Assembly: GCA_004340125.1 (NCBI GenBank)
Contig: SLUK01000012.1
Location: 42,377-106,376, forward strand
Source of the DNA: Harryflintia acetispora
GTDB taxonomy: Bacteria > Bacillota > Clostridia > Oscillospirales > Ruminococcaceae
DNA: 64,000 nt
Reading direction: 5' to 3'
Part shown: positions 52,901 through 61,551 of the stretch, piece after piece
Position numbering within the stretch: the first letter of the stretch is position 1
How the letters are laid out: the number at the start of each line of letters is the position of its first letter
Program-made: the position numbers and the translations under genes
Notes under the pieces: generated by a model
The model's database searches: none
Told to the model about the DNA's origin: nothing
What the model saw: the letters and a program-made list of their open reading frames with translations, nothing else

Positions 52901-55277
52901 CATGAACGCGGTGACCCGCTACAGCTACGACGCGGCGGGGAACGTCACCCGGCAGGACGTGCTGGCGGCGGGCGGGAAATACCGCACCACCCGGTACACC
53001 TATGACGCTGAAAACCGGGTGGTGGACACGATCGTAAACGACGGGCAGACAGAGACCCGTACCCGCAACGTCTACGACGCAATCGGCAACAAGCTGGCGG
53101 TCTACACCGGTATGCTGGGTGGCTCGCTCTCCGGCGCTGCCAAGACCAGCTACACCTACGACAAGCTGGGCAACGTTCTGAGCATGACCGACCCGATGGG
53201 GAACGCTCCGAACCCGCAGCAGAAGGAGCGGCGCACCGAGTGGTACCGGTACGACCAGTACGGGAAGATAATTGGCAAGACCGACCGCAACGGATACGTG
53301 ACCGAATACCGATACGACGTACTGGGTCGGGTGCTCAGCGAGACGGTGCGCGACCCGGACGGCAGGGAGCCCGCTCTGGTCCAGAGCTTTTCCTACTACA
53401 AAAACGGCCAGAAGCAGAGCGAGGAGAATGGGGAGCTGCGCAGCGTTTTCACCTACGACAACCGCGGGTCGCTCGCTTCCCAGACCGAGACCTGCAAGCG
53501 TGGGAAGGTAAACCTGGTGGTCAAGAGCTACGCCTATGACGGGAGCGGGAACCGCCAGAGCTTTACCCTCTCGAAGGACGGGGTGCAGCAGCTGGAGCTG
53601 GGCTATGGCTATGACCGGCAGAATCGTCTCTCGGAGGTGAAGCGCGGCGGGCAGGTGATCGCGGCCTACCAGTACGATGAAAACGGCAACCGCGTGAGCC
53701 TGAGCCATCCGCAGAGCGGGCTTGCCACCACCTACGCCTACAACGCCGGGAACCTGGTGACGAGCCTTGTCAACAAGAGCGGGAACGTGGTACGTTCTTC
53801 CTTCTCTTACGAATACGCTCCGGATGGGAATCAAGTAAAAAAGGTGAGCCAGGTTGCCGGCAAGCAGAAGGCAACGAGCTACGTCTACGACCTGCTGGGG
53901 AGGCTGACCGAGGAGAAGGTCGCGGACCGGGAAACGATCAGCTATGCCTACGACCGGTTCTCCAACCGCCGGACCATGACGGTGACCAAGGCCGACGGTA
54001 AGGCAGTGATGAGCAGCTATGAATACGACCTGCGCAACCGCCTGCTCAAGGAGGTCAAAAAGGACAAGACGAGTGAGGAGACCTACGTCTACCGTTATGA
54101 CTTTAATGGCAACCAGCTGCAGCGGCTCTGGGAAAAGTTTGAGACCGGCAAAGGCAGGACCGAGCCCGGACGTGTAAGTTTCGCGAAGAAAAAGGCCGGA
54201 GAGGTTGTCATTTGCGAGCGCAGGGCGTACAATGGGCTTGGACAACTGACCAGCCTTTACCAGGATGGCGAGGTGACCAAGTACCGTTACCGCCCGGACG
54301 GGCTGCGGCTGTGCAAGGAGAAGGCGGACGGAACCGAAACCAGCCACATCTGGGATGGGTCGGAGATGGTGGCGGAGTACCAGGCGAGCGGGACGGTCAT
54401 CGCACGGTACTTGCGCGGGCTGGGTTTAATCGCACGGGAGCTGGACGGGCAGCAGGAGTACTACCTCCACAATGCCCACGGGGATGTTGTGCAGCGTACC
54501 GACCGGTACGGAACTCCTCTCAAGAGCTATGACTACGACGCCTTCGGCAACGAGGAGAAGCCGGAGGAGCTGGACCATAGCCCCTGGCGGTACTGCGGGG
54601 AGTATCTCGACCTGGAGGCACAGAACTACTATCTCAGGGCGAGGTACTATGAGCCGAGGACCGGGAGATTCACACAGCAGGACAGCGTGGCCTATACCAC
54701 CGCCAAGCTGCCGAATGGAACGGAAGTGGTTGACCCGCTCAGCCTGAATCTGTATACTTATTGTGGGAATAACCCGGTGATGTTTGCAGACCCGAGTGGG
54801 AATTTTGCAATTGTTGACGATCTGGCTTATTTGGGTGTTGGAATTGGTCTGATTGTTCTCGCCGGAATTGCTGCTGTATTGACACTTAGTTCTACTGGCA
54901 GCCTGCGAAGTGCCTGGAATCAAGGAGTTTCTAACTTTACCAATAATGCAAAAGCGTTGTGGCAATGGGCGCAGAAATTATGGGATGATGCAAATAAGAA
55001 AATTAATTCTCTAAAATCATCTGGAGCAACTACGCCTGCAAGCCCGGACCCAGACGATCCTAATAGCAAACGTGATTGGGAGACTATCAAAGAAAAATAT
55101 TTAGAGAAAAAGCTTAAAGAGCAAGATATTGATCCCCACACTTTGAAACAAGAATATTTAGGGAAAAAGGCTCAAATTTCCAGATATGATATACGTATAG
55201 ATAAATCGACGGGACAGTTGGGGATTTTCGACAAAAAAGGAAATCTTGTAGAAATTACGTCATATTTTATTAAGTAA
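49914..55277 (+). CDS. RHS-repeat polymorphic toxin protein (full-length)
   Basis: A 1787-residue RHS protein. A short polar start without signal peptide precedes an N-terminal DUF6531-like part (NLTVTDFVLPGKNGFDL). Dozens of YD repeats follow (for example RYQYDGLGRVVQET), forming the cocoon that encloses the toxin. The core ends at about residue 1624 with YLRARYYEPRTGRFTQQDS and LNLYTYCGNNPVMFADPSG. Beyond this lie a hydrophobic pretoxin stretch (AIVDDLAYLGVGIGLIVL) and a small basic tip from about 1715 ending in EITSYFIK. The core is GC-rich, the tip AT-rich. The likely immunity gene follows 13 bases later. Confidence 0.92.
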   Translation: MENKQEKNEMEVRLPLGDESKLAAAGLARGAITRGEITQPGGGGSSSQEDQQEPQKYPLSPFSLNRDETEHIGLGSGNLNLTVTDFVLPGKNGFDLKLTRTYNSMMANVTDLTIKFESVERYTWSLKFKFKGEDDRTGEMDTYSVSAKDPTVGYASEQDAADAAEEWIRENNFRESNVVEVEVNGRRREVIVRSALKDKEINTSRKTSSIPVSDLRPNDYLTDTYRLGLGWGFDFPSIESVKEAVKKNRVKYYYYFHSGDGGVYPFKPDELFSTRKAMALKGHELGDFTLYQEAARTFSVEYKDGRKAYFEGTQLSSMVDRFGNRISFDFQDSGMTITDTMGRKLTLQKGNITDGYTLTWTLPDKSTIVYTVKTTTKAGQTFPVLASVKDQAGRVTSYTYANYPTNLGNEYKKGYLHKSIYSNTDLDAGVDIYYHPLTDVTYPTGAKSRYVYEFLDGRDRYAPEGSNATGIDGMLLLRQRMDYESSQQKNLELYQYGVTFDTDQNEVPLYISSATMTAGERTDKYFFEVYSAPATRQETFLSGSQTKLYERIIDKADLFRKSLPQKQTEKWYQGGNVLTRVNQWDYEPTGDVKSETRPLAGTTTITYDPTYYLMTAKEYKKDGNTTIREEYTLSADKKQVTMKKVFEKSGSGAFALKEATQYQYDGSHNLTLERQYLNLNLAASAGDRVTRYSYHSNGVYLTKKWVAGLKDAWGAAQKDVSESYEYDACGRVTVKIDGEGRQTRYQYDGLGRVVQETRPSGYQRRTGYLDAQNRLIETDELGHQKRYDYTPLGKIAAVYTLSPDVLQASYAYDNRDRLITESAYSTAGTATTSYRYDHYDRVLEKKITGPGLPEYKEIYSYHDAYQNAYSMESKTVAGAGASSPDVTSVTLRDVLGRVVEEKTGSSAVRYGYDFLDNKIWQTDPRDGVQTAWWSYDWAGRVLTETRQEPSKKVVARTVYDALGQKKSFTDFRGNPTSYTYDLAGRLLEQVAKLSDGMNAVTRYSYDAAGNVTRQDVLAAGGKYRTTRYTYDAENRVVDTIVNDGQTETRTRNVYDAIGNKLAVYTGMLGGSLSGAAKTSYTYDKLGNVLSMTDPMGNAPNPQQKERRTEWYRYDQYGKIIGKTDRNGYVTEYRYDVLGRVLSETVRDPDGREPALVQSFSYYKNGQKQSEENGELRSVFTYDNRGSLASQTETCKRGKVNLVVKSYAYDGSGNRQSFTLSKDGVQQLELGYGYDRQNRLSEVKRGGQVIAAYQYDENGNRVSLSHPQSGLATTYAYNAGNLVTSLVNKSGNVVRSSFSYEYAPDGNQVKKVSQVAGKQKATSYVYDLLGRLTEEKVADRETISYAYDRFSNRRTMTVTKADGKAVMSSYEYDLRNRLLKEVKKDKTSEETYVYRYDFNGNQLQRLWEKFETGKGRTEPGRVSFAKKKAGEVVICERRAYNGLGQLTSLYQDGEVTKYRYRPDGLRLCKEKADGTETSHIWDGSEMVAEYQASGTVIARYLRGLGLIARELDGQQEYYLHNAHGDVVQRTDRYGTPLKSYDYDAFGNEEKPEELDHSPWRYCGEYLDLEAQNYYLRARYYEPRTGRFTQQDSVAYTTAKLPNGTEVVDPLSLNLYTYCGNNPVMFADPSGNFAIVDDLAYLGVGIGLIVLAGIAAVLTLSSTGSLRSAWNQGVSNFTNNAKALWQWAQKLWDDANKKINSLKSSGATTPASPDPDDPNSKRDWETIKEKYLEKKLKEQDIDPHTLKQEYLGKKAQISRYDIRIDKSTGQLGIFDKKGNLVEITSYFIK

Positions 55278-55290
55278 GGAGATAAAAAGG

Positions 55291-55728
55291 ATGAAATATA
55301 GGAATAAATCCGGTGTTATCATTCATCTCACTTTATGCGGTGAGAAATTTAATCCTAACAATGTGACAGAAAAGCTTGGGATAGCCCCCAACTATATTCG
55401 AGAAAAAAATGATAAGTTAGAAAATGGAAATATATTTGGGCAAACGGAATGGGGATTCGAAACTGAATGGATAGAAAACCAGGATTTAGATGAAGTATTA
55501 AATATATTTTTCTCTTCTATACGGGAAAAAGCCTCTCAATTGAAACGGATTGCACTTGAGTGTAATGCCAATTGGAGTCTTCTTATAGGAGTCAAGATTT
55601 GGAACGAGCAAAAACCTATATTATATCTATCTATCAAAAATGTTCAATTTTTGTCAGAGATAGGAGCAGACATAGGTTTCGACTACTACTGCTATGGCTT
55701 TGAAGATATAGAAGAACATAAACATTAA
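55291..55728 (+). CDS. Probable immunity protein, DUF4279-like (cognate to the main RHS tip)
   Basis: A 145-residue cytoplasmic protein from AT-rich DNA. The start IIHLTLCGEKFNPNNVTEKL followed by GIAP fits the DUF4279 pattern (strand, then F-x-P-x-x-(I/V)-T-x-x-L-G-I-x-P). It ends with SEIGADIGFDYYCYG, also like that family. DUF4279 genes often follow polymorphic toxins. Its position 13 bases after the RHS stop supports an immunity role, which is inferred. Confidence 0.7.
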   Translation: MKYRNKSGVIIHLTLCGEKFNPNNVTEKLGIAPNYIREKNDKLENGNIFGQTEWGFETEWIENQDLDEVLNIFFSSIREKASQLKRIALECNANWSLLIGVKIWNEQKPILYLSIKNVQFLSEIGADIGFDYYCYGFEDIEEHKH

Positions 55729-55751
55729 CTAATTAATTGTTTTCTAATTTG

Positions 55752-55782
55752 TGGCCACTTCTTTCAAAGAAGTGGCCATTTC
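55752..55782 (+). terminator. Terminator after the first immunity gene
   Basis: TGGCCACTTCTTT-C-AAAGAAGTGGCCA, a 13-bp perfect repeat followed by a T-containing tract. Confidence 0.8.
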
Positions 55783-55900
55783 TATAAAACGCGGATAGAA
55801 ACCGGATAAGCCTCAGTTTTCCGCAGAGCTTTACCACAAGCTACGCCTACGACCGGTTCTCCAACTGCCGGACCATGACGGTGACCAAGGCGGTAAGGCA

Positions 55901-57184
55901 GTGATGAGCAGCTATGAATACGACCTGCGCAGCCGCCTGCTCAAGGAGGTCAAAAAGGACAAGACGAGTGAGGAGACCTACGTCTACCGTTATGACTTTA
56001 ATGGCAACCAGCTGCAGCGGCTCTGGGAAAAGTTTGAGACCGGCAAGGGCAGAACCGAGCCGGGGCGTGTAAGTTTCGCGAAGAAAAAGGCCGGGGAGGT
56101 TGTCATTTGCGAGCGCAGGGCGTACAATGGGCTAGGACAACTGACCAGCCTTTACCAGGACGGTGAGGTGACGAGGTACCGTTACCGCCCGGACGGTCTG
56201 CGGCTTTGCAAGGAGAAGGCGGACGGGAGCGAAACCGGCCACATCTGGGATGGGTCGGAGATGGTGGCGGAGTACCAGGCGAACGGGACTATCATCGCGC
56301 GATACCTGCGCGGGCTGGGTTTGATCGCACGGGAGCTGGACGGGCAGCAGGAGTACTACCTCCACAACGCCCACGGGGATGTTGTGCAGCGCACTGACTG
56401 GTACGGAACCCCTCTCAAGAGCTATGACTACGATGCCTTCGGCAATGAGGAGAAGCCGGAGGAGCTGGATCATAACCCTTGGCGGTACTGCGGGGAGTAT
56501 CTCGACCTGGAGGCACAGAACTATTATCTTAGGGCGAGGTGTTATGAGCCCAGAACCGGGAGGTTTACACAGCAGGACAGCGTGGCCTGTACCACTACCA
56601 AGCTGCCGAATGGAGCGGAAGCAGTTGACCCGCTCAGCCTTAATCTGTATACTTATTGTGGAAATAATCCGGTCATGTTTGCAGACCCGAGTGGGAATTT
56701 TGCAATTGTTGACGATCTGGCTTATTTGGGTGTTGGAATTGGCCTTATTGCTCTCGCTGGAATTGCTGCTGTATCGACACTTAGTTCTACTGGTAGCTTG
56801 CGAAGCGCGTGGAATCAAGGAGTTTCTAACTTTACCAATAATGCAAAGGCTCTGTGGCAATGGGCTCAGAAATTATGGGATGCTGCAAATAAAAAGATTA
56901 ATTCTCTAAAATCATCTGGAGCAACTGCGTCTGCAAATCCAGATCCGGACGACTCAGATCCAAATGATCCGGATAATAAGCATAGTCTTAAAAAAATAAA
57001 TGGAAATAAAGAGGCAAATAAAGCAGCTCAAAAAAATGGTTATAATAGTGCAGAAGATTTAAAATATGATTTTGTTGGTAAAGATGGAGCAAAATTCAAT
57101 ATGACACGAGATACTAAAACAGGGGAAATTATATTAAAGTCCATTAGAGGCAATATTAAAGTTCCAACAGGTTTATTTAATTAG
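55901..57184 (+). CDS. Orphan RHS tip cassette 1, polymorphic toxin type 33-like
   Basis: A 427-residue open frame copying the end of the main RHS core, but lacking N-terminal repeats. Its homology starts earlier (about 55843), where a 4-base loss relative to the main gene (GCCGACGGTAAG to GCGGTAAG) shifts the frame, so it cannot be read as a longer protein. After the shared pretoxin the tip differs: HSLKKINGNKEANKAAQKNG, then EDLKYDFVGKDGAKFNM and TKTGEIILKSIRGN. I associate this with polymorphic toxin type 33. Probably silent unless recombined onto the main gene. Confidence 0.8.
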   Translation: MMSSYEYDLRSRLLKEVKKDKTSEETYVYRYDFNGNQLQRLWEKFETGKGRTEPGRVSFAKKKAGEVVICERRAYNGLGQLTSLYQDGEVTRYRYRPDGLRLCKEKADGSETGHIWDGSEMVAEYQANGTIIARYLRGLGLIARELDGQQEYYLHNAHGDVVQRTDWYGTPLKSYDYDAFGNEEKPEELDHNPWRYCGEYLDLEAQNYYLRARCYEPRTGRFTQQDSVACTTTKLPNGAEAVDPLSLNLYTYCGNNPVMFADPSGNFAIVDDLAYLGVGIGLIALAGIAAVSTLSSTGSLRSAWNQGVSNFTNNAKALWQWAQKLWDAANKKINSLKSSGATASANPDPDDSDPNDPDNKHSLKKINGNKEANKAAQKNGYNSAEDLKYDFVGKDGAKFNMTRDTKTGEIILKSIRGNIKVPTGLFN

Positions 57185-57199
57185 TAGAGGAGTTGTATT

Positions 57200-57601
57200 A
57201 TGGAGATTCATTCTTTAATAAAAATTGACTTTTATTTTACAGGAGATCAATTTGATATAGCAGATATTACCAATAAGATGGGAATAACACCAACGGGATC
57301 AAGAACAAGAGATAGCTTTCCTCCTTCTGGATTGGCTCATATGGAATGGTCAATTCAATATACGGCTGAAAACTGTAATGCGGTATCAGTCCCATTTGAA
57401 TCGTTAGTTTGTTTGCTAAAAGATAAAAAAGATACAATTAATTCTATTTGTACGGATTATAATGTTCGTTCAGCTTTCAATGTGGTAATACATATGGAGG
57501 AAGCATATGGACCTGAAATTGTTTTAACAAAAAATATTTTGTCGTTTGCTTCGGCAATAAATGCTGAGATATGTTTCGATATTTACAATGATATGAAATA
57601 G
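57200..57601 (+). CDS. Probable immunity protein, DUF4279-like, for cassette 1
   Basis: A 133-residue AT-rich gene 15 bases after the cassette-1 tip, with AGGAG before its ATG. The start KIDFYFTGDQFDIADITNKM followed by GITPTG is a clear DUF4279 pattern, and the end SFASAINAEICFDIYND agrees. It is a diverged relative of the immunity protein at 55291, which suits a different toxin tip. Confidence 0.75.
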   Translation: MEIHSLIKIDFYFTGDQFDIADITNKMGITPTGSRTRDSFPPSGLAHMEWSIQYTAENCNAVSVPFESLVCLLKDKKDTINSICTDYNVRSAFNVVIHMEEAYGPEIVLTKNILSFASAINAEICFDIYNDMK

Positions 57602-57622
57602 TTATTTAGTCAAAAACACTAG

Positions 57623-57656
57623 ACAGGTGCAGCTCTATAGCTGCACCTGTTTTTTG
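57623..57656 (+). terminator. Terminator after the cassette-1 immunity gene
   Basis: ACAGGTGCAGCT-CTAT-AGCTGCACCTGT followed by TTTTTT. Confidence 0.92.
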
Positions 57657-57761
57657 AAGTAATCCTACTTTCTAAGCAAATAGGTTAAGGATAATCCTCA
57701 AGTTAGCTACGTCTACGACCTGCTGGGGAGGCTGACCGAGGAGAAGGTCACGGGCGGGGAA

Positions 57762-59159
57762 ATGGTCAGCTACGCCTACGACCGGTTCTCCAACCGCCGG
57801 ACCATGACGGTAACGAAGGCCGACGGCAAGGCAGTGATGAGCAGCTATGAATACGACCTGCGCAGCCGCCTGCTCAAGGAGACCAAGAAGGACAAGACGA
57901 GCGAGGAGATCTACGTCTACCGTTATGACTGGAATGGCAACCAGCTGCAGCGGTTCTGGGAACGGTACGAGCAAAGCAAGGGCAGAACCGAGCCGGGGCG
58001 TGTAAGTTTCGCGAAGAAAAAGGCCGGGGCGGTTGTCATTTGTGAGCGCAGGGCGTACAATGGGCTTAACCAGCTGACCAACCTCTATCAGGACGGCGAG
58101 GTGACGAAGTACCGTTACCGCCCGGACGGGCTGCGGCTGTGCAAGGAGAAGGCGGACGGAACCGAAGCCAGCCACATCTGGGATGGGTCGGAGATGGTGG
58201 CGGAGTACCAGGCGAACGGGACGGTCATCGCACGGTACCTGCGCGGGATTAACCTGATCGCACGGGAGCTGGACGGGCAGCAGGAGTACTACCTCCACAA
58301 TGCCCACGGGGACGTGGTGCAGCGCACCGACCGGTACGGAACCCCTCTCAAGAGCTATGACTACGACGCGTTCGGCAACGAGGAGAAGCCGGAGGAGCTG
58401 GATCATAACCCCTGGCGGTACTGCGGGGAGTATCTTGACCTGGAAGTACAGAACTACTATCTCAGGGCGAGGTGTTATGAGCCGAGGACCGGGAGATTCA
58501 CACAGCAGGACAGCGTGGCCTATACCACCGCCAAGCTGCCGAATGGAACGGAAGTGGTTGACCCGCTCAGCCTGAATCTGTATACTTATTGTGGGAATAA
58601 CCCGGTCATGTTTAAAGATTCCAGCGGAAAGAGTGCGGAAGCAATTTTTGTTGGAGGATGGACTCTTGCAGGTATAATTTCGCAAGCTGATTCTCCCATG
58701 CCGGGACCTGCTGATGTGGTCGCACTTATTATTGGTGCAGGTGTCACCATTATTGCTGGTATTATCATATTGTTTGAACGAATTAAAAAAGTTATTACTA
58801 AAGTTACTAAATCTGAGATTCCATCGGCACCATCTGATCCGACAAAATTACCTAAACAAGGAACTATAGAAGGCGATGTCGAAGGTGCACCTAATGTTGA
58901 TGCTGGAAAACAAGGAAAACATGTAAAAGGGCACCCAAATTATAAAGAAGGTTCATCAACATGGGCCGACGATAATACTGGTGTACACGAAACACAGGAA
59001 GGGTGGCTCAATGGTACTGAATTGCCAGATGGTACAAAAATTTGGGATTCAGGTAGAGAACTTGGAACAAATGGAGAAACCGGAGTACGTATTCATATTG
59101 ATAAAAAAGGAAATTTACACGGATATCCTGTTAATCCCAGAAGATATCTTCCGAATTAA
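57762..59159 (+). CDS. Orphan RHS tip cassette 2, polymorphic toxin type 50-like
   Basis: A 465-residue orphan core/tip frame. Homology to the main RHS begins at about 57705 (SYVYDLLGRLTEEK), before the first ATG at 57762. After CGNNPVMFKDSSGK the pretoxin is different and hydrophobic (DVVALIIGAGVTIIAGIIIL). The tip, GKQGKHVKGHPNYKEGSS through GVRIHIDKKGNLHGYPVNPR, resembles polymorphic toxin type 50 (KQxKHxxGHxNY, then a His-containing end). No promoter is seen, so it is probably a silent donor for tip exchange. Confidence 0.75.
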   Translation: MVSYAYDRFSNRRTMTVTKADGKAVMSSYEYDLRSRLLKETKKDKTSEEIYVYRYDWNGNQLQRFWERYEQSKGRTEPGRVSFAKKKAGAVVICERRAYNGLNQLTNLYQDGEVTKYRYRPDGLRLCKEKADGTEASHIWDGSEMVAEYQANGTVIARYLRGINLIARELDGQQEYYLHNAHGDVVQRTDRYGTPLKSYDYDAFGNEEKPEELDHNPWRYCGEYLDLEVQNYYLRARCYEPRTGRFTQQDSVAYTTAKLPNGTEVVDPLSLNLYTYCGNNPVMFKDSSGKSAEAIFVGGWTLAGIISQADSPMPGPADVVALIIGAGVTIIAGIIILFERIKKVITKVTKSEIPSAPSDPTKLPKQGTIEGDVEGAPNVDAGKQGKHVKGHPNYKEGSSTWADDNTGVHETQEGWLNGTELPDGTKIWDSGRELGTNGETGVRIHIDKKGNLHGYPVNPRRYLPN

Positions 59160-59181
59160 ATAAAAAATTAGGAGGAGCAAA

Positions 59182-59625
59182 ATGAAAACGGATTTAGGCG
59201 AAATAAAAATTTTAGTTAATAATGAAGAAAACAATTATGTAATTAAAGAATTAGAAGATTGTTGTCATTATTTTCATGTAAAACATAGATTGAAACTTAC
59301 TTGTAAGATTCCTAAGCAACTTATTGAAAATATCTCTATTAAATGTTTAATTATATCCAATGATATTGTTAAATTTGAACCTTGTATTGAAACAGGAGAG
59401 AACTTAGCATTGGTTAGTTTTTATCGCGGAAGAACCAAATTAAGCATCGGAACAAAGGGCGATATACCTGGTACCCAATATGTTTATTTAGACAATGGAA
59501 TAGAATTGATATTACAAAAAAACAAAGGAGAAGTTTATTTTTATGTCGCTTGGTTAGAAATGAAAGATGTAGAAAAAGAAGATATTTATACATGGTTTGC
59601 TGCAGATCCAGCCTTTGATATTTAA
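59182..59625 (+). CDS. Putative immunity protein for cassette 2, unknown family
   Basis: A 147-residue AT-rich gene, 22 bases after the cassette-2 tip, with AGGAGGAG before the ATG. No domain is recognised; the sequence alternates beta-strand-like stretches (GEIKILVNNEENNYVI, YVYLDNGIELIL). The immunity role rests only on position and composition. Confidence 0.55.
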   Translation: MKTDLGEIKILVNNEENNYVIKELEDCCHYFHVKHRLKLTCKIPKQLIENISIKCLIISNDIVKFEPCIETGENLALVSFYRGRTKLSIGTKGDIPGTQYVYLDNGIELILQKNKGEVYFYVAWLEMKDVEKEDIYTWFAADPAFDI

Positions 59626-59676
59626 AATATAGATTTTGGCCTTTGCAATCTGAAAAGCTCACCTCGTTTTTGGTGC

Positions 59677-59952
59677 TTGGCTGGCTATATGATTTCAACC
59701 CTTCCAGATTTATTTATAGGTAGTCAGTCTAAACATACTTATAATGATTTAAAATTAAAAGGAAACGAGATGTTAAAAGAAGCTTATGGAATGAACTTAA
59801 AAGATAAAGTTGCGGAAACATTGTACTTGGGAACGTTACCCGATAATAATAAGTATGTTCTCAGTAAAAAACAACTAGAGCCAGAGCTTTCCATTTTGTT
59901 TCCTGGTAAGACGGAAGTTGAGGAGTATTTTAAGGATATATTAAAGGCGTAG
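59677..59952 (+). pseudogene. Probable immunity-gene fragment without a toxin
   Basis: A 91-codon AT-rich open frame without a clear ribosome-binding site; it opens at TTG 59677. The C-terminal part (MLKEAYGMNLKDKVAETLYL) looks protein-like, but no toxin tip precedes it. It is best read as the 3' end of an immunity gene left after recombination. Family not recognised. Confidence 0.4.
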
Positions 59953-59957
59953 AAAGA

Positions 59958-59998
59958 ATATTAATGGGGGCCATTTTAAAAATGGCCCCCATTAATAT
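59958..59998. terminator. 20-bp perfect palindrome between cassettes 2 and 3
   Basis: Arms 59958-59977 and 59979-59998 (starting ATATTAATGGGGGCCATTTT) are perfect complements around one A. Terminator-like in both directions. Confidence 0.7.
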
Positions 59999-60025
59999 AT
60001 GAAATTTGTTAAAGATTTCTCTGCC

Positions 60026-61539
60026 TATACCTACGACCGGTTCTCCAACCGCCGGACCATGGCGGTGACCAAGGCCGTCGGCAAGGCAGTGATGAGCAGC
60101 TATGAATACGATCTGCGCAACCGCCTGCTCAAGGAGACCAAGAAGGACAAGACGAGTGAGGAGACCTACGTCTACCGTTATGACTGAAATGGCAACCAGC
60201 TGCAGCGGCACTGGGGGAAGTTTGAGACCGGCAAGGGCAGAACCGAGCCGGGGCGTGTAAGTTTCGCGAAGAAAAAGGCCGGGGAGGTTGTCATTTGCGA
60301 GCGCAGGGCGTACAATGGGCTTGGACAACTGACCAGCCTTTACCAGGCCGGCGAGGTGACGAGGTACCGTTACCGCCCGGACGGTCTGCGGCTGTGCAAG
60401 GAGAAGGCGGACGGGAGCGAAACCAGCCACATCTGGGATGGGTCGGAGATGGTGGCGGAGTACCAGTCGAACGGGACGGTCATCGCGCGGTACTTACGCG
60501 GGATCAACCTGATCGCACGGGAGCTGGACGGGCGGCAGGAGTACTACCTCCACAATGCCCACGGGGACGTGGTGCAGCGCACCGACCGGTACGGAACCCC
60601 TCTCAAGAGCTATGATTACGACGCCTTCGGCAACGAGGAGAAGCCGGAGGAGCTGGATCATAATCCTTGGCGGTACTGCGGGGAGTATCTCGACCTGGAG
60701 GTACAGAACTACTATCTCAGGGCGAGGTCTTATGAGCCTAGAACTGGGAGGTTCACCACTGAAGATATTGTGCACGATGGGCTAAACTGGTATACTTACT
60801 GTGGGAATAATCCGGTTATGCTTATTGACCCAAGTGGTCAATCCTGGAAAAGCTTCTGGAGCGACGCGCGCGACTGGGCAAAGGGCTTTATGGATTCTTC
60901 AATTAAACGTATGAAGAATATCAAAGACCCAATCAGCCTTTTGGATTGGCTGACTTACGGCACAATCAGTGCAAACGAGGCCCGCGGAAGGAAATGCTGG
61001 ATACTCCCGATTGGTATTCCATAGGGAACTGGGCCTCGGGCGGCGCTTTTGACATGGTAAAGGGTGCTGTCGATCCCGATGAACCACTTTCCTTCGAGCA
61101 TTGGATGAATTCCTTGGGAGTTGCAATTCTTGCTTATGTCGGGTATAGAGGAATTAGAAATGTAAACGAAACAAAAATTTATAAAACTCAATATTTAATT
61201 GATGAAAATTCATATTCGGCTCATAATGTTGTTCAGTACGAAAAATTAAAAGCTGGATATGCTTCAGAAGAAATTATTCATGCTGATAGAATTGGTTCAG
61301 CCTTAATAAAATCGGATCCAATGCATAGAGCGGCAAGTTTTATTAGTAAGCAACAATTAGTAGCGGGGCGCGTTACTACGATTAGAGGAAATGATGGTGT
61401 AAACGTAATATTGCTTCAGACAAAAGGAGGATTGAATGAAACATCGGGTGTTTTTGAGTATATTTTAACTCCAAAGGGTTATGTATCTCATCAACGCTTT
61501 ATTGCTGGCGGAAAATATACTGGTTTCCCTAATCAGTAA
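60026..61539 (+). pseudogene. Orphan RHS tip cassette 3, broken by a nonsense codon and a frameshift
   Basis: The core copy starts at about 60026 but has a stop (TGA in place of TGG) at 60185-60187, then resumes to the core end (YLRARSYEPRTGRFTTED, CGNNPVMLIDPSG). Within 60960-61010 the frame shifts: the tip continues in another frame as EMLDTPDWYSIGNWASGGAF, then YSAHNVVQYEKLKAGYASEE and end VSHQRFIAGGKYTGFPNQ. The tip belongs to an RHS toxin type I recognise by pattern but cannot name. The separate open pieces are 60356-61024 and 60946-61539. Confidence 0.75.
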
Positions 61540-61551
61540 TGAGGTGAGAAA

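Larger units (their letters stand above)
53940..60840 (+). repeat. Four direct copies of the RHS 3' core region
   Basis: The same core segment (from AYDRFSNRRTM to CGNNPVM) occurs in the main gene (about 53942-54800) and in three orphan cassettes (about 55843-56690, 57705-58610 and 60026-60825). Each continues into a different tip. Copies 1 and 2 also share the pretoxin up to SLKSSGAT (to about 55029 and 56927). Confidence 0.9.

Noticed and set aside
51963..54347. 794-codon minus-strand open frame opposite the RHS gene
   Set aside because: It mirrors the YD-repeat codons of the RHS gene, hence its repeated Val/Leu/Ala pattern. Not a real protein.
55742..55800. Transposon terminal repeat at 55752-55778
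   Set aside because: The perfect inverted repeat sits right after an immunity-gene stop and is best explained as a terminator; no transposase is adjacent.
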